A stretch of DNA of 64,000 nt from Shewanella woodyi ATCC 51908 (GTDB lineage: Bacteria; Pseudomonadota; Gammaproteobacteria; Enterobacterales; Shewanellaceae), in the NCBI RefSeq assembly GCF_000019525.1, contig NC_010506.1:5518001-5582000 (forward strand). Reading direction: 5' to 3'. Below the pieces are notes generated by a model. It was not told the DNA's origin. It ran no database searches and was given only the letters and a program-made list of their open reading frames with translations. Every line of letters starts with the position of its first letter. Within the stretch, counting starts at the first letter, position 1. Below are positions 35,763 to 44,880 of this stretch, one piece after another. The position numbers were made by a program, and so were the translations under genes.

Positions 35763-37874
35763 TTGTATCTGTTTGAAGGTCTCAAGGAGTCTGCATCAGG
35801 GTATTTAGAACCTGATCAGGTAGAATTACTCAAGCAGGCCTATCAGGTGGCGCGTGATGCCCATGAAGGTCAAATGCGCACAAGTGGTGAACCTTATATC
35901 ACACACCCGGTTGCGGTCGCCCGCATTCTGGCCGATATGCGTCTCGATCATGAGACGCTTATGGCTGCTCTCCTGCACGACACCATCGAAGACACCCCTG
36001 TCACCAAAGAGGAGCTGGCTGAGTTATTCAGTGAATCTATTGCCGAACTGGTTGAGGGCGTCTCAAAACTCGATAAGCTAAAATTCCGCGATAAGAAAGA
36101 GGCCCAGGCCGAAAACTTCCGCAAAATGATGATGGCCATGACCCAAGATATTCGGGTTATCCTTATCAAACTAGCCGATCGTACCCACAATATGCGCACC
36201 CTTGGGGCTTTAAGGCCTGACAAGCGTCGTCGTATAGCGCGGGAAACCTTAGAAATCTATGCCCCGATTGCCAACCGTCTCGGTATTCATAACATCAAGA
36301 CCGAGCTCGAAGATCTTGGCTTCCAAGCCTACTACCCAATGCGTTATCGCGTACTTAAAGAGGTAGTTAAGGCCGCACGTGGCAATCGTAAAGAGCTCAT
36401 TCAAAGTATTGAAGCTGCAGTTCACACTCGCCTCGAAGACACTAAGATCCCAGGTACAGTGAAAGGCCGAGAGAAAAACCTCTACTCCATCTATAACAAG
36501 ATGTGCAGTAAGGAGCTTCAGTTCCAAGAGGTCATGGATATCTACGCGTTTCGCGTCATAGTGGACTCCATCGATACCTGCTACCGAGTCTTAGGTGCAA
36601 TGCATGCCCTATACAAGCCTCGTCCAGGTCGATTTAAAGATTATATTGCTATCCCTAAAGCCAATGGCTATCAGTCACTCCATACGTCACTGTTTGGTCC
36701 TCACGGCGTTCCTGTTGAGATCCAGATCCGTACCGAAGATATGGATCAGATGGCAGATAAAGGGGTTGCAGCGCACTGGATCTACAAAAAAGGCAGCTCA
36801 GCTGAGCAAGGCACAACGACACAAGTTCGTGCACGTAAGTGGATGCAGAGCCTGCTTGAATTACAACAAAGCGCCAGCACCTCATTTGAGTTTGTTGAAA
36901 ACTTTAAGACAGAGCTTTTCCCAGAAGAGATCTACGTATTCACCCCTGAGGGTCGAATTTTAGAGCTTCCTGTTGGCGCAACACCCGTCGATTTTGCTTA
37001 CGAAGTGCATACCGATGTGGGTAATACCTGTGTTGGCGCACGAGTCAATCGTCAAGCATACCCGCTAAGCCAACCTCTGATTTCAGGCCAAACCGTTGAA
37101 ATTATTACGGCTAAAGGCGCCCGCCCTAATGCGGCATGGCTAAACTTTGTGGTCACAGGTAAGGCTCGCGCTAAGATACGTCAACTGCTGAAAAGTTTAA
37201 AAGAGGATGACGCAGTCATCTTAGGTAAACGCCTACTGAATCATGCGCTAGGTGATACCAAACTAGATATGATCACACCCGAGCAGATTGAGAAAGTTGT
37301 CAGTGACACCAAGCACGACACCCTCGAAGAGCTACTGGTCGATATCGGTTTAGGTAATGCCATGAGCATAGTCATTGCCCAACGACTTAAAGGCGATCAG
37401 GAACAGATCGAGCCCCATGAGCATAAAGAATCTAACATGATGCCGATCCGCGGTGCAGAGGGGATGTTAGTCACATTCGCCAACTGCTGCCGACCAATCC
37501 CAGGTGATGCAGTCATCGCCCATGTGAGTCCAGGTAAAGGCTTGGTTGTTCATATGGAGAGCTGCGCGAATATCCGTGGCTATCAAGGTGAGCCTGATAA
37601 ATATATTCCTGTGCAGTGGGATAACGCCGAAGGTGTTGAGTTCCAAGCTAACTTACGAGTTGAGATTGTGAACCATCAAGGTGCTCTGGCCAAGATCACC
37701 TCGATTGTAGCTGCTGAAGGTGCCAATATTCATAACCTAAGCACAGAGGAGCGAGACGGCAGAGTCTTCCTCATCAATTTACGAATCTCGGTCACTGATC
37801 GAATTCATTTAGCCAACGTGATGCGCCGTATCAGGGTACTACCTGAAGTATTACGTACATCCCGTAATCGATAA
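35763..37874 (+). CDS. spoT: Bifunctional (p)ppGpp synthase/hydrolase SpoT
   Basis: SpoT degrades and, weakly, makes (p)ppGpp. The TTG start at 35763 (MYLFEGLKES) follows AAGGAG and matches the E. coli spoT TTG start, so it is accepted. The 703-residue protein (E. coli 702) has an HD hydrolase domain (HDTIEDT near 72-78), a RelA/SpoT synthetase domain (about 230-370), then TGS (about 390-450), a zinc/helical region (FANCCRPIPGD near 575) and a C-terminal ACT domain (LRVEIVNHQGALAKI). All look intact. Confidence 0.97.
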   Translation: MYLFEGLKESASGYLEPDQVELLKQAYQVARDAHEGQMRTSGEPYITHPVAVARILADMRLDHETLMAALLHDTIEDTPVTKEELAELFSESIAELVEGVSKLDKLKFRDKKEAQAENFRKMMMAMTQDIRVILIKLADRTHNMRTLGALRPDKRRRIARETLEIYAPIANRLGIHNIKTELEDLGFQAYYPMRYRVLKEVVKAARGNRKELIQSIEAAVHTRLEDTKIPGTVKGREKNLYSIYNKMCSKELQFQEVMDIYAFRVIVDSIDTCYRVLGAMHALYKPRPGRFKDYIAIPKANGYQSLHTSLFGPHGVPVEIQIRTEDMDQMADKGVAAHWIYKKGSSAEQGTTTQVRARKWMQSLLELQQSASTSFEFVENFKTELFPEEIYVFTPEGRILELPVGATPVDFAYEVHTDVGNTCVGARVNRQAYPLSQPLISGQTVEIITAKGARPNAAWLNFVVTGKARAKIRQLLKSLKEDDAVILGKRLLNHALGDTKLDMITPEQIEKVVSDTKHDTLEELLVDIGLGNAMSIVIAQRLKGDQEQIEPHEHKESNMMPIRGAEGMLVTFANCCRPIPGDAVIAHVSPGKGLVVHMESCANIRGYQGEPDKYIPVQWDNAEGVEFQANLRVEIVNHQGALAKITSIVAAEGANIHNLSTEERDGRVFLINLRISVTDRIHLANVMRRIRVLPEVLRTSRNR

Positions 37875-37895
37875 TCAAATATAAGAGAGAGAGTT

Positions 37896-38279
37896 ATGGC
37901 GAACAAAAGCATCATAGCAACCGATAAGGCACCACAGGCGATCGGCACATATTCTCAAGCGGTTAAAGTTGGCAGCACCGTCTATCTTTCAGGTCAAATC
38001 CCGCTAGATCCTGCAAGCATGCAGATCGTAAGCGGTGAGTTTAATGCCCAAGTTGTTCAAGTTTTTGAAAACTTAACTGCAGTATGTGAAGCGGCTGGCG
38101 GCTCACTCAATGATATCGTCAAGCTCAATATTTTTATGACAGATCTCAGTAACTTCGCTACCGTGAATGAGATAATGGAGCGTTACTTTGACCAACCTTT
38201 TCCGGCACGTGCTGCCATTGGTGTAAAGCAACTTCCAAAAGATTCTTTAGTAGAGATGGATGGAGTCATGGAGCTCTAA
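37896..38279 (+). CDS. ridA: RidA family reactive imine deaminase
   Basis: RidA hydrolyses reactive enamine/imine intermediates made by PLP enzymes. The 127-residue protein has the family segments [22 protein letters not shown], and the substrate-binding arginine in [21 protein letters not shown]. It sits between spoT and trmH, 21 bp after spoT, and is followed by a hairpin. Confidence 0.95.
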   Translation: MANKSIIATDKAPQAIGTYSQAVKVGSTVYLSGQIPLDPASMQIVSGEFNAQVVQVFENLTAVCEAAGGSLNDIVKLNIFMTDLSNFATVNEIMERYFDQPFPARAAIGVKQLPKDSLVEMDGVMEL

Positions 38280-38302
38280 CCTCCCGACTCATTCATACTT
38301 TT

Positions 38303-38322
38303 GGGCGCTACGGCGCCCTTTT
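38303..38322 (+). terminator. Strong hairpin between ridA and trmH
   Basis: GGGCGC and GCGCCC form a 6-bp GC-only stem around a TACG tetraloop, followed by TTTT. It lies 24 bp after the ridA stop and 32 bp before the trmH start, so it may end or attenuate the spoT-ridA transcript. Confidence 0.75.
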
Positions 38323-38354
38323 CTATTTTTTACTCTTTAGCAAAAGATAACACC

Positions 38355-39050
38355 ATGAGCCCAGAACGTTTTGCCCGCATCAATAAGATGCTAGATAATC
38401 GCCAACCCGATCTCACTCTCTGTCTCGATAAAGTTCACAAGACGAATAATATCGCCGCCGTTATCCGCACAGCAGACGCTGTAGGCGTTCATCAAATACA
38501 TGCAGTCTGGCCAGATATTGAGATGCGAGTATCAGGCAACACAGCCTCGGGCAGTCAACAGTGGGTCAAAACCATCAAGCACTACCATATGGATGATGCC
38601 CAGCAGGCCTTTCGTGCCCAAAATATGCAAGTTCTAGCCACCACATTTTCAGAAACCGCAGTGGATTTTCGCGAGATAGATTACACCCGCCCAACCGCCA
38701 TCATTTTAGGCAATGAGCGTGATGGCGTCAGTCAAGAGGGAATTGCTGCGGCAGGTCAGCACATCATTATCCCTATGATAGGCATGGTACAGTCACTCAA
38801 TGTATCTGTTGCTTCAGCACTGGTGATGTATGAAGCCCAAAGGCAGAGAACGGCTGCCGGCATGTATGGGACGCGCAAGCTAGATGAGGCTTATTGCCAG
38901 AAGATGCTATTCGAGCAAGGCCACCCAATCTACGCCAAGGCTTGTCGACGTAAAAGCATTCCCTACCCAGCAGTCGATATGGAAGGCCAGATTGTCGCCA
39001 GTGATGAGTGGTGGGAGAGAATGCGTGCACCAGAGGTTGAGTCAGCTTAA
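38355..39050 (+). CDS. trmH: tRNA (guanosine-2'-O-)-methyltransferase TrmH
   Basis: TrmH (SpoU) methylates Gm18 of tRNA. The start MSPERFARINKML at 38355 gives 231 residues (E. coli 229). The three SPOUT motifs are visible: KVHKTNNIAAVIRTADAVG, AIILGNERDGVSQEG and IPMIGMVQSLNVSVASALVM. An upstream in-frame ATG at 38301 would run through the hairpin and is rejected. In E. coli recG follows directly; here recG is 7.7 kb away. Confidence 0.96.
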   Translation: MSPERFARINKMLDNRQPDLTLCLDKVHKTNNIAAVIRTADAVGVHQIHAVWPDIEMRVSGNTASGSQQWVKTIKHYHMDDAQQAFRAQNMQVLATTFSETAVDFREIDYTRPTAIILGNERDGVSQEGIAAAGQHIIIPMIGMVQSLNVSVASALVMYEAQRQRTAAGMYGTRKLDEAYCQKMLFEQGHPIYAKACRRKSIPYPAVDMEGQIVASDEWWERMRAPEVESA

Positions 39051-39140
39051 ATAGCCTAAGCTGGTCTGGTCTTTCTTTAGGGGTTAAACACTTGTCGGAT
39101 AACAAGTTTCAAGTATCTTTGTGGTTGGTTTCATTGGGCT

Positions 39141-39291
39141 GATTTGGTACTTGCTACTGTGCTAAATACCATAGCTTCATGTTTATCTATCACCTGCCGT
39201 GGGCTTAAGTGCAAACACTTCTGTGACACGCCGCAAGCACAATCCCTGTGGGCTCTGCCGTGACATCCCTGTCACGGAAGGTCACAGCCGC
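39141..39291 (-). repeat. Dispersed repeat copy L (inverted relative to copy R)
   Basis: The core 39204-39291 (minus orientation) matches 40720-40806 over about 88 bp, including the palindrome CCGTGACA/TGTCACGG and a GCGGCTGTGACC start. Beyond the core, GATAGAT followed by ATGAAG also recurs further from the core in both copies. This unit of hairpin and flanks is a Shewanella-style dispersed repeat; no coding content. Confidence 0.7.
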
Positions 39292-39379
39292 GTTTACACC
39301 TGAATGTTTGTCTCTTCGATTTAGGATCAATTGGCTACGACCCCTTTATTGATTTATAAAATGAATAACTCTACAGCCT

Positions 39380-39425
39380 CAACACCCCTGTTCAACGGTG
39401 AGGGGCTTCTTCCGAATCCGTTGCA
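39380..39425 (-). other. Hairpins downstream of the orphan membrane-protein gene
   Basis: Two small palindromes lie past the 3' end of the gene ending at 39443: CCCCT/AGGGG around an 11-base loop near 39397, and CCGTTGCAACGG near 39418. They may act as terminators or RNA-end structures. A TTAAC/GTT arrangement near 39435 recalls an integron attC core but is not convincing. Confidence 0.35.
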
Positions 39426-39442
39426 ACGGTTTGTTAAGTTCC

Positions 39443-40264
39443 TTATATGTAAAAATTAGCATTGGCCAACTCGACATTCGAACCTGACAGATCAATTATT
39501 TCACCACATACCCACATTGGATGACCTTCATCAAGGAATTTTAACTTTGAGATATCCTTTTCTTTGCTAACCTCGATATATGCACCGTATAGTGGTCGTT
39601 CTGTATCCAGGCGAATTCTGTAACAGTCCTCTTTTTCAGCAATTCCTTTATATGCACATTTCCACTGTACTTTTAGACCAAAATAGCTTTTCTCTCGGTG
39701 CTCCTTATCAAAAGGCTTTGCGCTTGAGATATCTGCATCAATTTCCGTATAAGAAGGAGAAGTATTGTATTCATCAACATCAAAAGGAGGTGGCGTGTCA
39801 TATTCATCAATGCGGGCAAGAAAAGGATACATTTGATGCATAAAGTCTTTACTTGGGCTAGATGAAGAGTCATCTTTTCTCGCGCAAAGCTCCGCTGTAT
39901 TACTGTCAATTTCTTTTACTGTAAGAAAAACCTTAGACTCTAACTCAGTAAGGCGGTTCTCGAAGTCTTCAACATTAAGATTCTGTTTTCCACTTTCCGG
40001 CTTCAAACCAAATATTGAGTAGAAAAGCGCAACGATACAAGCAGCAACCTCTAGAATAAGTCCTTTTACAAGCCACTCTCTTTCAGCCTCAGTTGGAGTA
40101 CCAAAGCCAAGAAATACAACACCTAGGGTACCTAGAACCGCTAAGGAAAAGAGAACAATGAATACCCAAAACAGTATCCATTTCATTAGTTGAGTTGATT
40201 TATCCACATTACCTCTATTGAACTTAACATTTGTATATACGGCTTGCGCGTTTTGCCAAGCCAT
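39443..40264 (-). CDS. Orphan membrane protein of unknown function
   Basis: I do not recognise the family. The ATG at 40264 (MAWQNAQAVYTN, 273 residues) and the ATG at 40186 (MKWILFWVF, 247 residues) both lack a clear ribosome site. Two transmembrane segments lie near residues 27-50 and 70-88, followed by a short coiled-coil-like stretch (VEDFENRLTELESKVFLTVK) and a soluble C-terminal domain with cysteines (WKCAYKG, DCYRI, WVCGE). It lies alone between inverted copies of a dispersed repeat, in a gap of 2.1 kb that separates trmH from the acyl-CoA synthetase gene. Probably acquired. Confidence 0.55.
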   Translation of the reverse strand: MAWQNAQAVYTNVKFNRGNVDKSTQLMKWILFWVFIVLFSLAVLGTLGVVFLGFGTPTEAEREWLVKGLILEVAACIVALFYSIFGLKPESGKQNLNVEDFENRLTELESKVFLTVKEIDSNTAELCARKDDSSSSPSKDFMHQMYPFLARIDEYDTPPPFDVDEYNTSPSYTEIDADISSAKPFDKEHREKSYFGLKVQWKCAYKGIAEKEDCYRIRLDTERPLYGAYIEVSKEKDISKLKFLDEGHPMWVCGEIIDLSGSNVELANANFYI

Positions 40265-40719
40265 GTTGAGAAAGCGTGCACAGTAAAAAACCTAAAAAAT
40301 TCATTAATAACAGATCATTAAACACTTACATGCAAGATTGCATCCGATACACTCTCGGACAAAACTTAGTCGCACACTTTGCTGTCTTGTTATCTCAGCA
40401 ACTCAAGCTCGCACGCTTTCATCTAACTGAATTTACGCCTCTTTATCTTTTCACTCAATAGCAAACCGTGAACTGATTGGGCAAAATTTAGAGATTAACC
40501 GCACAAAACCGATACTACTGTATAAAAGTGCAAACACTGATGAACTTAGAGGTTTTCGCTAGACAGAACCCATACCTTTCTAACTGATGAGGAAAAGTAT
40601 TACAAAGAGGTCAGTACTGCATAGGGCAAATTATTTGAGGTAACACAAAGGGACAGAAATGATTTACGAAGCCTTACCTAATACAGCTAAATCGAAGAGA
40701 AAAATTTCCAAGTGCAGAT
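40265..40719. other. Non-coding stretch upstream of the orphan gene
   Basis: I see no convincing gene here. An open frame at 40276-40461 (61 codons) has no ribosome site and no recognisable content. The stretch probably holds the orphan gene promoter on the minus strand. Confidence 0.5.
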
Positions 40720-40970
40720 GCGGCTGTGACCGTCCGTGACATGGACGTCACGGCCGAGACTATAGGGATATACTTGTGTCGTGTCACAGAAGTAACTGCA
40801 CATAAGGTCGTTCTTTCACATCCATGTGATCACGACATTGGTGCATCTGACCCATAGGGATATGGGAAATGTCTTATGTATGTAGGGAACATTCAAGACC
40901 ATGCACGGCACCCGCAGGAGGCGATAGATCACAATGAAGGTATAAGCTTCAAGCACACCTGCAAATATCA
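40720..40970 (+). repeat. Dispersed repeat copy R
   Basis: The core 40720-40806 is the inverted partner of 39204-39291, again with CCGTGAC/GTCACGG and GTGTCACAGAAGT. The right copy carries an extra stretch (about 40807-40910, with the palindromes CACATCCATGTG and CCCATAGGGATATGGG) before the shared GATAGAT/ATGAAG region at about 40923. No gene is seen from here to 41206. Confidence 0.65.
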
Positions 40971-41206
40971 ACTAATCCAAAATCTTCAAGCTGGAGCCTG
41001 AAACTAGTTCAGGATGACGGTTCACCTTACAGAATGTATTCAACCTTCATTCCAAGGCTGACACCCATTTGTATCGACTCCCTTCACAATTATTCAAACC
41101 ATTTGTCATAGATCACATTTTTCGCCATACTCAAAGCGGCTAATCAATAAAAACTAAAATCAACAACATTCCCTTTGAAAGTAACTAATTAATCATGGAG
41201 TCGCTG

Positions 41207-42862
41207 ATGGAATCGACAATGAAAACCCCTGTTGAGATGCTATCCCAGTGGGTCGACAAGCAGGGTGATAAAACCTATCTAAGGCAGCCCATCAACGGCC
41301 AATATCAAGACTTTACTTGGCGAGATGTGCAAGAGCAGATGCAGAAGATTGCAGGGGCGCTAAGGCATTTAGGCCTAGAACCCGGTGATAAAGTTGCAGT
41401 GCTGTCAAAGAACTGCGCCGAGTGGTTTATTACAGATCTTGCCCTTATGCATGGCGGATACATCAGTGTCCCTATCTATCCAACTGCCAACGCCGACACT
41501 ATTCGCTATGTGCTTGAACACAGCGAAGCCAAAGCCATCTTTATCGGTAAGTTAGATTACTGGGCCGATCAAGAAGCGGGCGTCGGTGGTGATATTCTCA
41601 GAATGGCGATGCCATATGAGACTATGCCGGCACAATACTCTTGGCAGAGTTTGCTTAAACTAGGCCAACCATTGATTGATGCTCCCTTTGCAACACCAGA
41701 GCAGATCATGACCTTAATCTATACCTCAGGGTCAACGGGTAAGCCTAAAGGCGCCATACAGACATTTGCTAGCTATGGCTGGACCTGTAACGCCGTTGTA
41801 CGCGATCTTAAAACCGATGTCGAAGACAGACTCATCTCCTATCTGCCACTCGCTCATATTACTGAGCGTGTCGCGATGGAGGGCTCATCCTTCTATTCAG
41901 GCAGCAGCGTGGCCTTTGTCGAGAGTCTAGACAGCTTCGTTGCTGATGTGCAGCGAGCAAAACCAACGGTATTCTTCTCTGTGCCACGACTCTGGAGTCT
42001 ATTCCAGAAAAACATTATCGATAAGATTGGCTACGATAAGCTAAATTTCCTGCTTAAGCTGCCCATCATCAGCGGTATAGTGAAGCGGAAAATTCATGCA
42101 GGTTTAGGCCTTGAACATTGTCGTCTGCTCGGTTCTGGCTCTGCACCTATCCCACCTTCATTGATCGCTTGGTACCACAAAATTGGTCTCAACATCAGTG
42201 AAGCCTGGGGCATGACAGAGAACAGCGCCTATTCCATCATCAACTACCCTTTCGATGCCAGCAAAATTGGCACCGTAGGTCGGGCCGTTGAGGGAAGTTT
42301 TATCAAGCAAGCCGAAAGTGGTGAGCTGCTGGTGAAGAGCCCAGGCTTGATGACGGGATACTATAAACAAGATGAGGTTACCGCGGCGTCATTCGATGAG
42401 GAGGGCTTCTTCCGCACAGGCGATCTCTGCTCCATCGATGCCGATGGCTGCGTCTCTATCACAGGGCGAGTAAAAGATAACTTTAAGACCTCCAAAGGTA
42501 AGTATGTTGCCCCCGTGCCTATCGAGCGCAAACTAGCCCAAGATCCACATATCGAACTGTTATGTGTTATCGGCTCTGGTCTGCCCCACCCTATTGCTCT
42601 GGTGCAACTCTCCGAAGGTGCAAGGCTGCAGCCCAGAGAGGAGGTTCGCAGCTCACTTAAGGCTACGCTTGAGAGTATCAATCCTAATCTCGAGTCCCAT
42701 GAAACGGTCGACGCCATTATCGTCGTGACTGAGCCTTGGGATGTGGACAACGATATACTCACACCGACACTGAAAATTAAGCGCCATGTTTTAGAGAAGA
42801 AGTTCAGTGACACTGTCGATGGTATTCGTGGCGGTAAGGTACGCTGGGAGGAGGAGCTTTAG
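41207..42862 (+). CDS. AMP-binding long-chain acyl-CoA synthetase-like ligase
   Basis: ANL-superfamily ligase that would adenylate a fatty acid and load CoA. The start at 41207 (MESTMKTPVEM) is set by GGAG six bases upstream; ATGs at 41195 and 41219 are alternatives. The 551-residue protein has the P-loop LIYTSGSTGKPKGA, the A5 motif SEAWGMTENS and the A8 hinge TGDLCSIDADGCVSITGRVK; a C-terminal lysine (LKIKRHVLEKKF) fits the catalytic position. It resembles bacterial FadD-like synthetases with a short N-terminus. A hairpin terminator follows. Confidence 0.9.
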   Translation: MESTMKTPVEMLSQWVDKQGDKTYLRQPINGQYQDFTWRDVQEQMQKIAGALRHLGLEPGDKVAVLSKNCAEWFITDLALMHGGYISVPIYPTANADTIRYVLEHSEAKAIFIGKLDYWADQEAGVGGDILRMAMPYETMPAQYSWQSLLKLGQPLIDAPFATPEQIMTLIYTSGSTGKPKGAIQTFASYGWTCNAVVRDLKTDVEDRLISYLPLAHITERVAMEGSSFYSGSSVAFVESLDSFVADVQRAKPTVFFSVPRLWSLFQKNIIDKIGYDKLNFLLKLPIISGIVKRKIHAGLGLEHCRLLGSGSAPIPPSLIAWYHKIGLNISEAWGMTENSAYSIINYPFDASKIGTVGRAVEGSFIKQAESGELLVKSPGLMTGYYKQDEVTAASFDEEGFFRTGDLCSIDADGCVSITGRVKDNFKTSKGKYVAPVPIERKLAQDPHIELLCVIGSGLPHPIALVQLSEGARLQPREEVRSSLKATLESINPNLESHETVDAIIVVTEPWDVDNDILTPTLKIKRHVLEKKFSDTVDGIRGGKVRWEEEL

Positions 42863-42884
42863 GCTCTAGCAAGTCGTTAATTTT

Positions 42885-42907
42885 AAAGCACGCTTTAAGC
42901 GTGCTTT
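42885..42907 (+). terminator. Hairpin after the acyl-CoA synthetase gene
   Basis: AAAGCACGC and GCGTGCTTT form a perfect 9-bp stem around TTTAA. It lies 22 bp past the stop; a short CTCTTTT tract follows. Confidence 0.8.
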
Positions 42908-43041
42908 CTCTTTTAGCTTATTAACAATATACCTTAATGAATTAAGATTAATGCTGGCTTAGCTAAAGTTTATTGCCTTGTTATCAAAAATCCTTAAGCT
43001 AGCGTATCCCAAATTCTATCCTGCTTAAAGATGAACCAAAT

Positions 43042-43974
43042 ATGTTAATTTTACTCGCTATTGTCGGTGGCTTTGTCATCCTAACTTTAGGAGCAGAAGC
43101 ACTAGTTCGTGGTGCTAGTGCTATCGCCCTAAGGCTTGGAATTGCCCCGCTTATCATTGGCTTAACTATTGTAGCTTTCGGTACAAGTGCACCAGAATTG
43201 GCCGTTAGTTTAAAATCGGCAATTGCAGGTAACAGCGGTATTGCACTGGGTAATGTCATAGGTTCAAACATTGCCAATATTGGCTTAATCTTGGCCATTA
43301 CAGCCTTGATCCGTCCAATACAGGTTCAATCTCAGATGGTAAAGCGTGATATCCCAATTATGATCGCAGCTTCGATGCTGTTCTGGGGACTTCTGCTCGA
43401 TGGTCAATTGAGCTTCTGGGACGGTGCATTACTGACAACACTGCTAGTGTGTTACCTCAGCTTTAGTTACTTCAGTAGTAAAAACAGCAATGATGGTGAG
43501 GAGTTAGATACGAGTCCACAACACCCTATGCTATCGGTACTGTTTATCATAGCTGGTATTAGCATGTTAGTTGGCGGCGGCATACTCTTCGTCGATGGCG
43601 CCGTAGACTTAGCAAAAACCTTTGGGATCAGCGAAGTCATTATCGGCTTAACGATTGTTGCTATCGGTACTAGCATGCCTGAACTTGTTACCTCTATTGT
43701 TGCGGCTCGCAAAGGGGAGAGCGATATCGCCATAGGCAATATCGTTGGCTCTAACCTGTTTAACATTTTAGGCATATTGGGTATTACAGCCCTTATTCAC
43801 CCTATCGCAGCGGCAGGCATTCAAGACTTTGATCTGCTTGTGATGTTACTACTGGCACTAATAGTCCTTCCCTTTGCCTGGACCGGATTTAGAATTGGTA
43901 GACGTGAAGGCGGGATCCTTTTACTGGGTTACCTCTCCTACATTAGTTATCTGGTCGTTCAGGCTTCAGCCTAA
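43042..43974 (+). CDS. Calcium/sodium antiporter (CaCA family, YrbG-like)
   Basis: The 310-residue inner-membrane protein has about ten transmembrane segments and the two inverted alpha-repeats that form the ion site: GTSAPELAVSLKSA with GNVIGSNIANIG, and GTSMPELVTSIVAA with GNIVGSNLFNILG. It exchanges Ca2+ for Na+ or H+. It stands alone with a terminator after it. Confidence 0.93.
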   Translation: MLILLAIVGGFVILTLGAEALVRGASAIALRLGIAPLIIGLTIVAFGTSAPELAVSLKSAIAGNSGIALGNVIGSNIANIGLILAITALIRPIQVQSQMVKRDIPIMIAASMLFWGLLLDGQLSFWDGALLTTLLVCYLSFSYFSSKNSNDGEELDTSPQHPMLSVLFIIAGISMLVGGGILFVDGAVDLAKTFGISEVIIGLTIVAIGTSMPELVTSIVAARKGESDIAIGNIVGSNLFNILGILGITALIHPIAAAGIQDFDLLVMLLLALIVLPFAWTGFRIGRREGGILLLGYLSYISYLVVQASA

Positions 43975-43995
43975 ACAATACCGCTCCAGTAATAC

Positions 43996-44026
43996 AAAAA
44001 GCCATCGACATACCGATGGCTTTTTT
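43996..44026 (+). terminator. Rho-independent terminator after the antiporter gene
   Basis: GCCATCG and CGATGGC pair around ACATAC, with AAAAA before and TTTTTT after. It lies 21 bp past the stop. Confidence 0.93.
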
Positions 44027-44135
44027 AATTCTGTCAGTTAATGACATTTGTCATACCGATCTCATGACCTTTGTATCTGCAATAAAACCTCGCCTATCTC
44101 CATAATTGTTCTGTACCCAACAAAAGGAGATTGAC

Positions 44136-44816
44136 ATGAAAACATCTATTATTATCGCTAGCATCGCCCTACTACCAAGTCTGACTCACGCTAATGAGAT
44201 CCCAGCTATCGATACAGCTTCAAACACCATGAATGTTGCAGCGCTGCAAAATCTCAGTCAGCAGACACAAAACTATGACAGAGCTTATGCAAACTATCGG
44301 TTAGCCATTACTGCTAACATTCTCGGTCAAAGTGAAACTGCTATAAACGCACTAACATCAGCACAAGCAACACTGGAGAACTTGGACCAAGCTGATGCTG
44401 AGAACTTAGCCCTTCTCGCCTCTGTCTACGGCATGCAGATAGCATTAGATAACTCTCAAAGCGCCCATTTAGGCCCTAAAATTGGGCAGATGCTTGCACA
44501 AGCTCAGTTACTGGATCCTACCAACCCTCGTGTTGTACTAGTGCAGGCGATATCCGCCTTCAACACACCGATTAGTTTTGGTGGTAGTATGAAAAAAGCA
44601 ATGGAATTAAGCAGTAAAGCTATAGCACTTTATGAGGTACCCTGTGATGAGATCTGTTGGGGCCACGCCGAAGCTTACACTTGGCGTGGACTAGCAAAAC
44701 AGAGCACTGGAGATAGCCAAGGCGCGATCGCCGATTGGCAAGCGGCAATTGAGGTACAAGCTGATTACGGCTGGGCAAACTTTTTACTTAAACAAAATCA
44801 AATCGCCGCCAATTAA
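44136..44816 (+). CDS. Periplasmic TPR-type protein
   Basis: The start at 44136 (MKTSIIIASIALLPSLTHA) follows AAAGGAG and begins a signal peptide ending near THA. The 226-residue product has TPR-like helical repeats (YANYRLAITANILGQSETAI; YTWRGLAKQSTGDSQGAIAD). Two cysteines in CDEICW could form a disulfide. Function unknown. It lies 64 bp upstream of a two-component system on the same strand. Confidence 0.8.
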   Translation: MKTSIIIASIALLPSLTHANEIPAIDTASNTMNVAALQNLSQQTQNYDRAYANYRLAITANILGQSETAINALTSAQATLENLDQADAENLALLASVYGMQIALDNSQSAHLGPKIGQMLAQAQLLDPTNPRVVLVQAISAFNTPISFGGSMKKAMELSSKAIALYEVPCDEICWGHAEAYTWRGLAKQSTGDSQGAIADWQAAIEVQADYGWANFLLKQNQIAAN

Positions 44817-44827
44817 TAATAACGATA

Positions 44828-44847
44828 AACACCGCTAAGGCGGTGTT
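44828..44847 (+). terminator. Hairpin between the TPR protein gene and the histidine kinase gene
   Basis: AACACCGC and GCGGTGTT form a perfect 8-bp stem around TAAG. No T run follows, so it may only partly end transcription or protect the upstream mRNA. Confidence 0.55.
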
Positions 44848-44880
44848 AATTGCACCCAGCTGAGTGATCCGGAAAAAACA

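Noticed and set aside
39380..39445. Integron attC-like site after the orphan gene (ACTTAAC ... GTTGAAC on the minus strand)
   Set aside because: The span would be about 50 bp, shorter than real attC sites, and the inner arms do not pair as R and L boxes should. No integrase or second cassette is seen.
40276..40461. Open frame of 61 codons on the plus strand
   Set aside because: No ribosome site, no recognisable motif, and it lies in the control region of the orphan gene.
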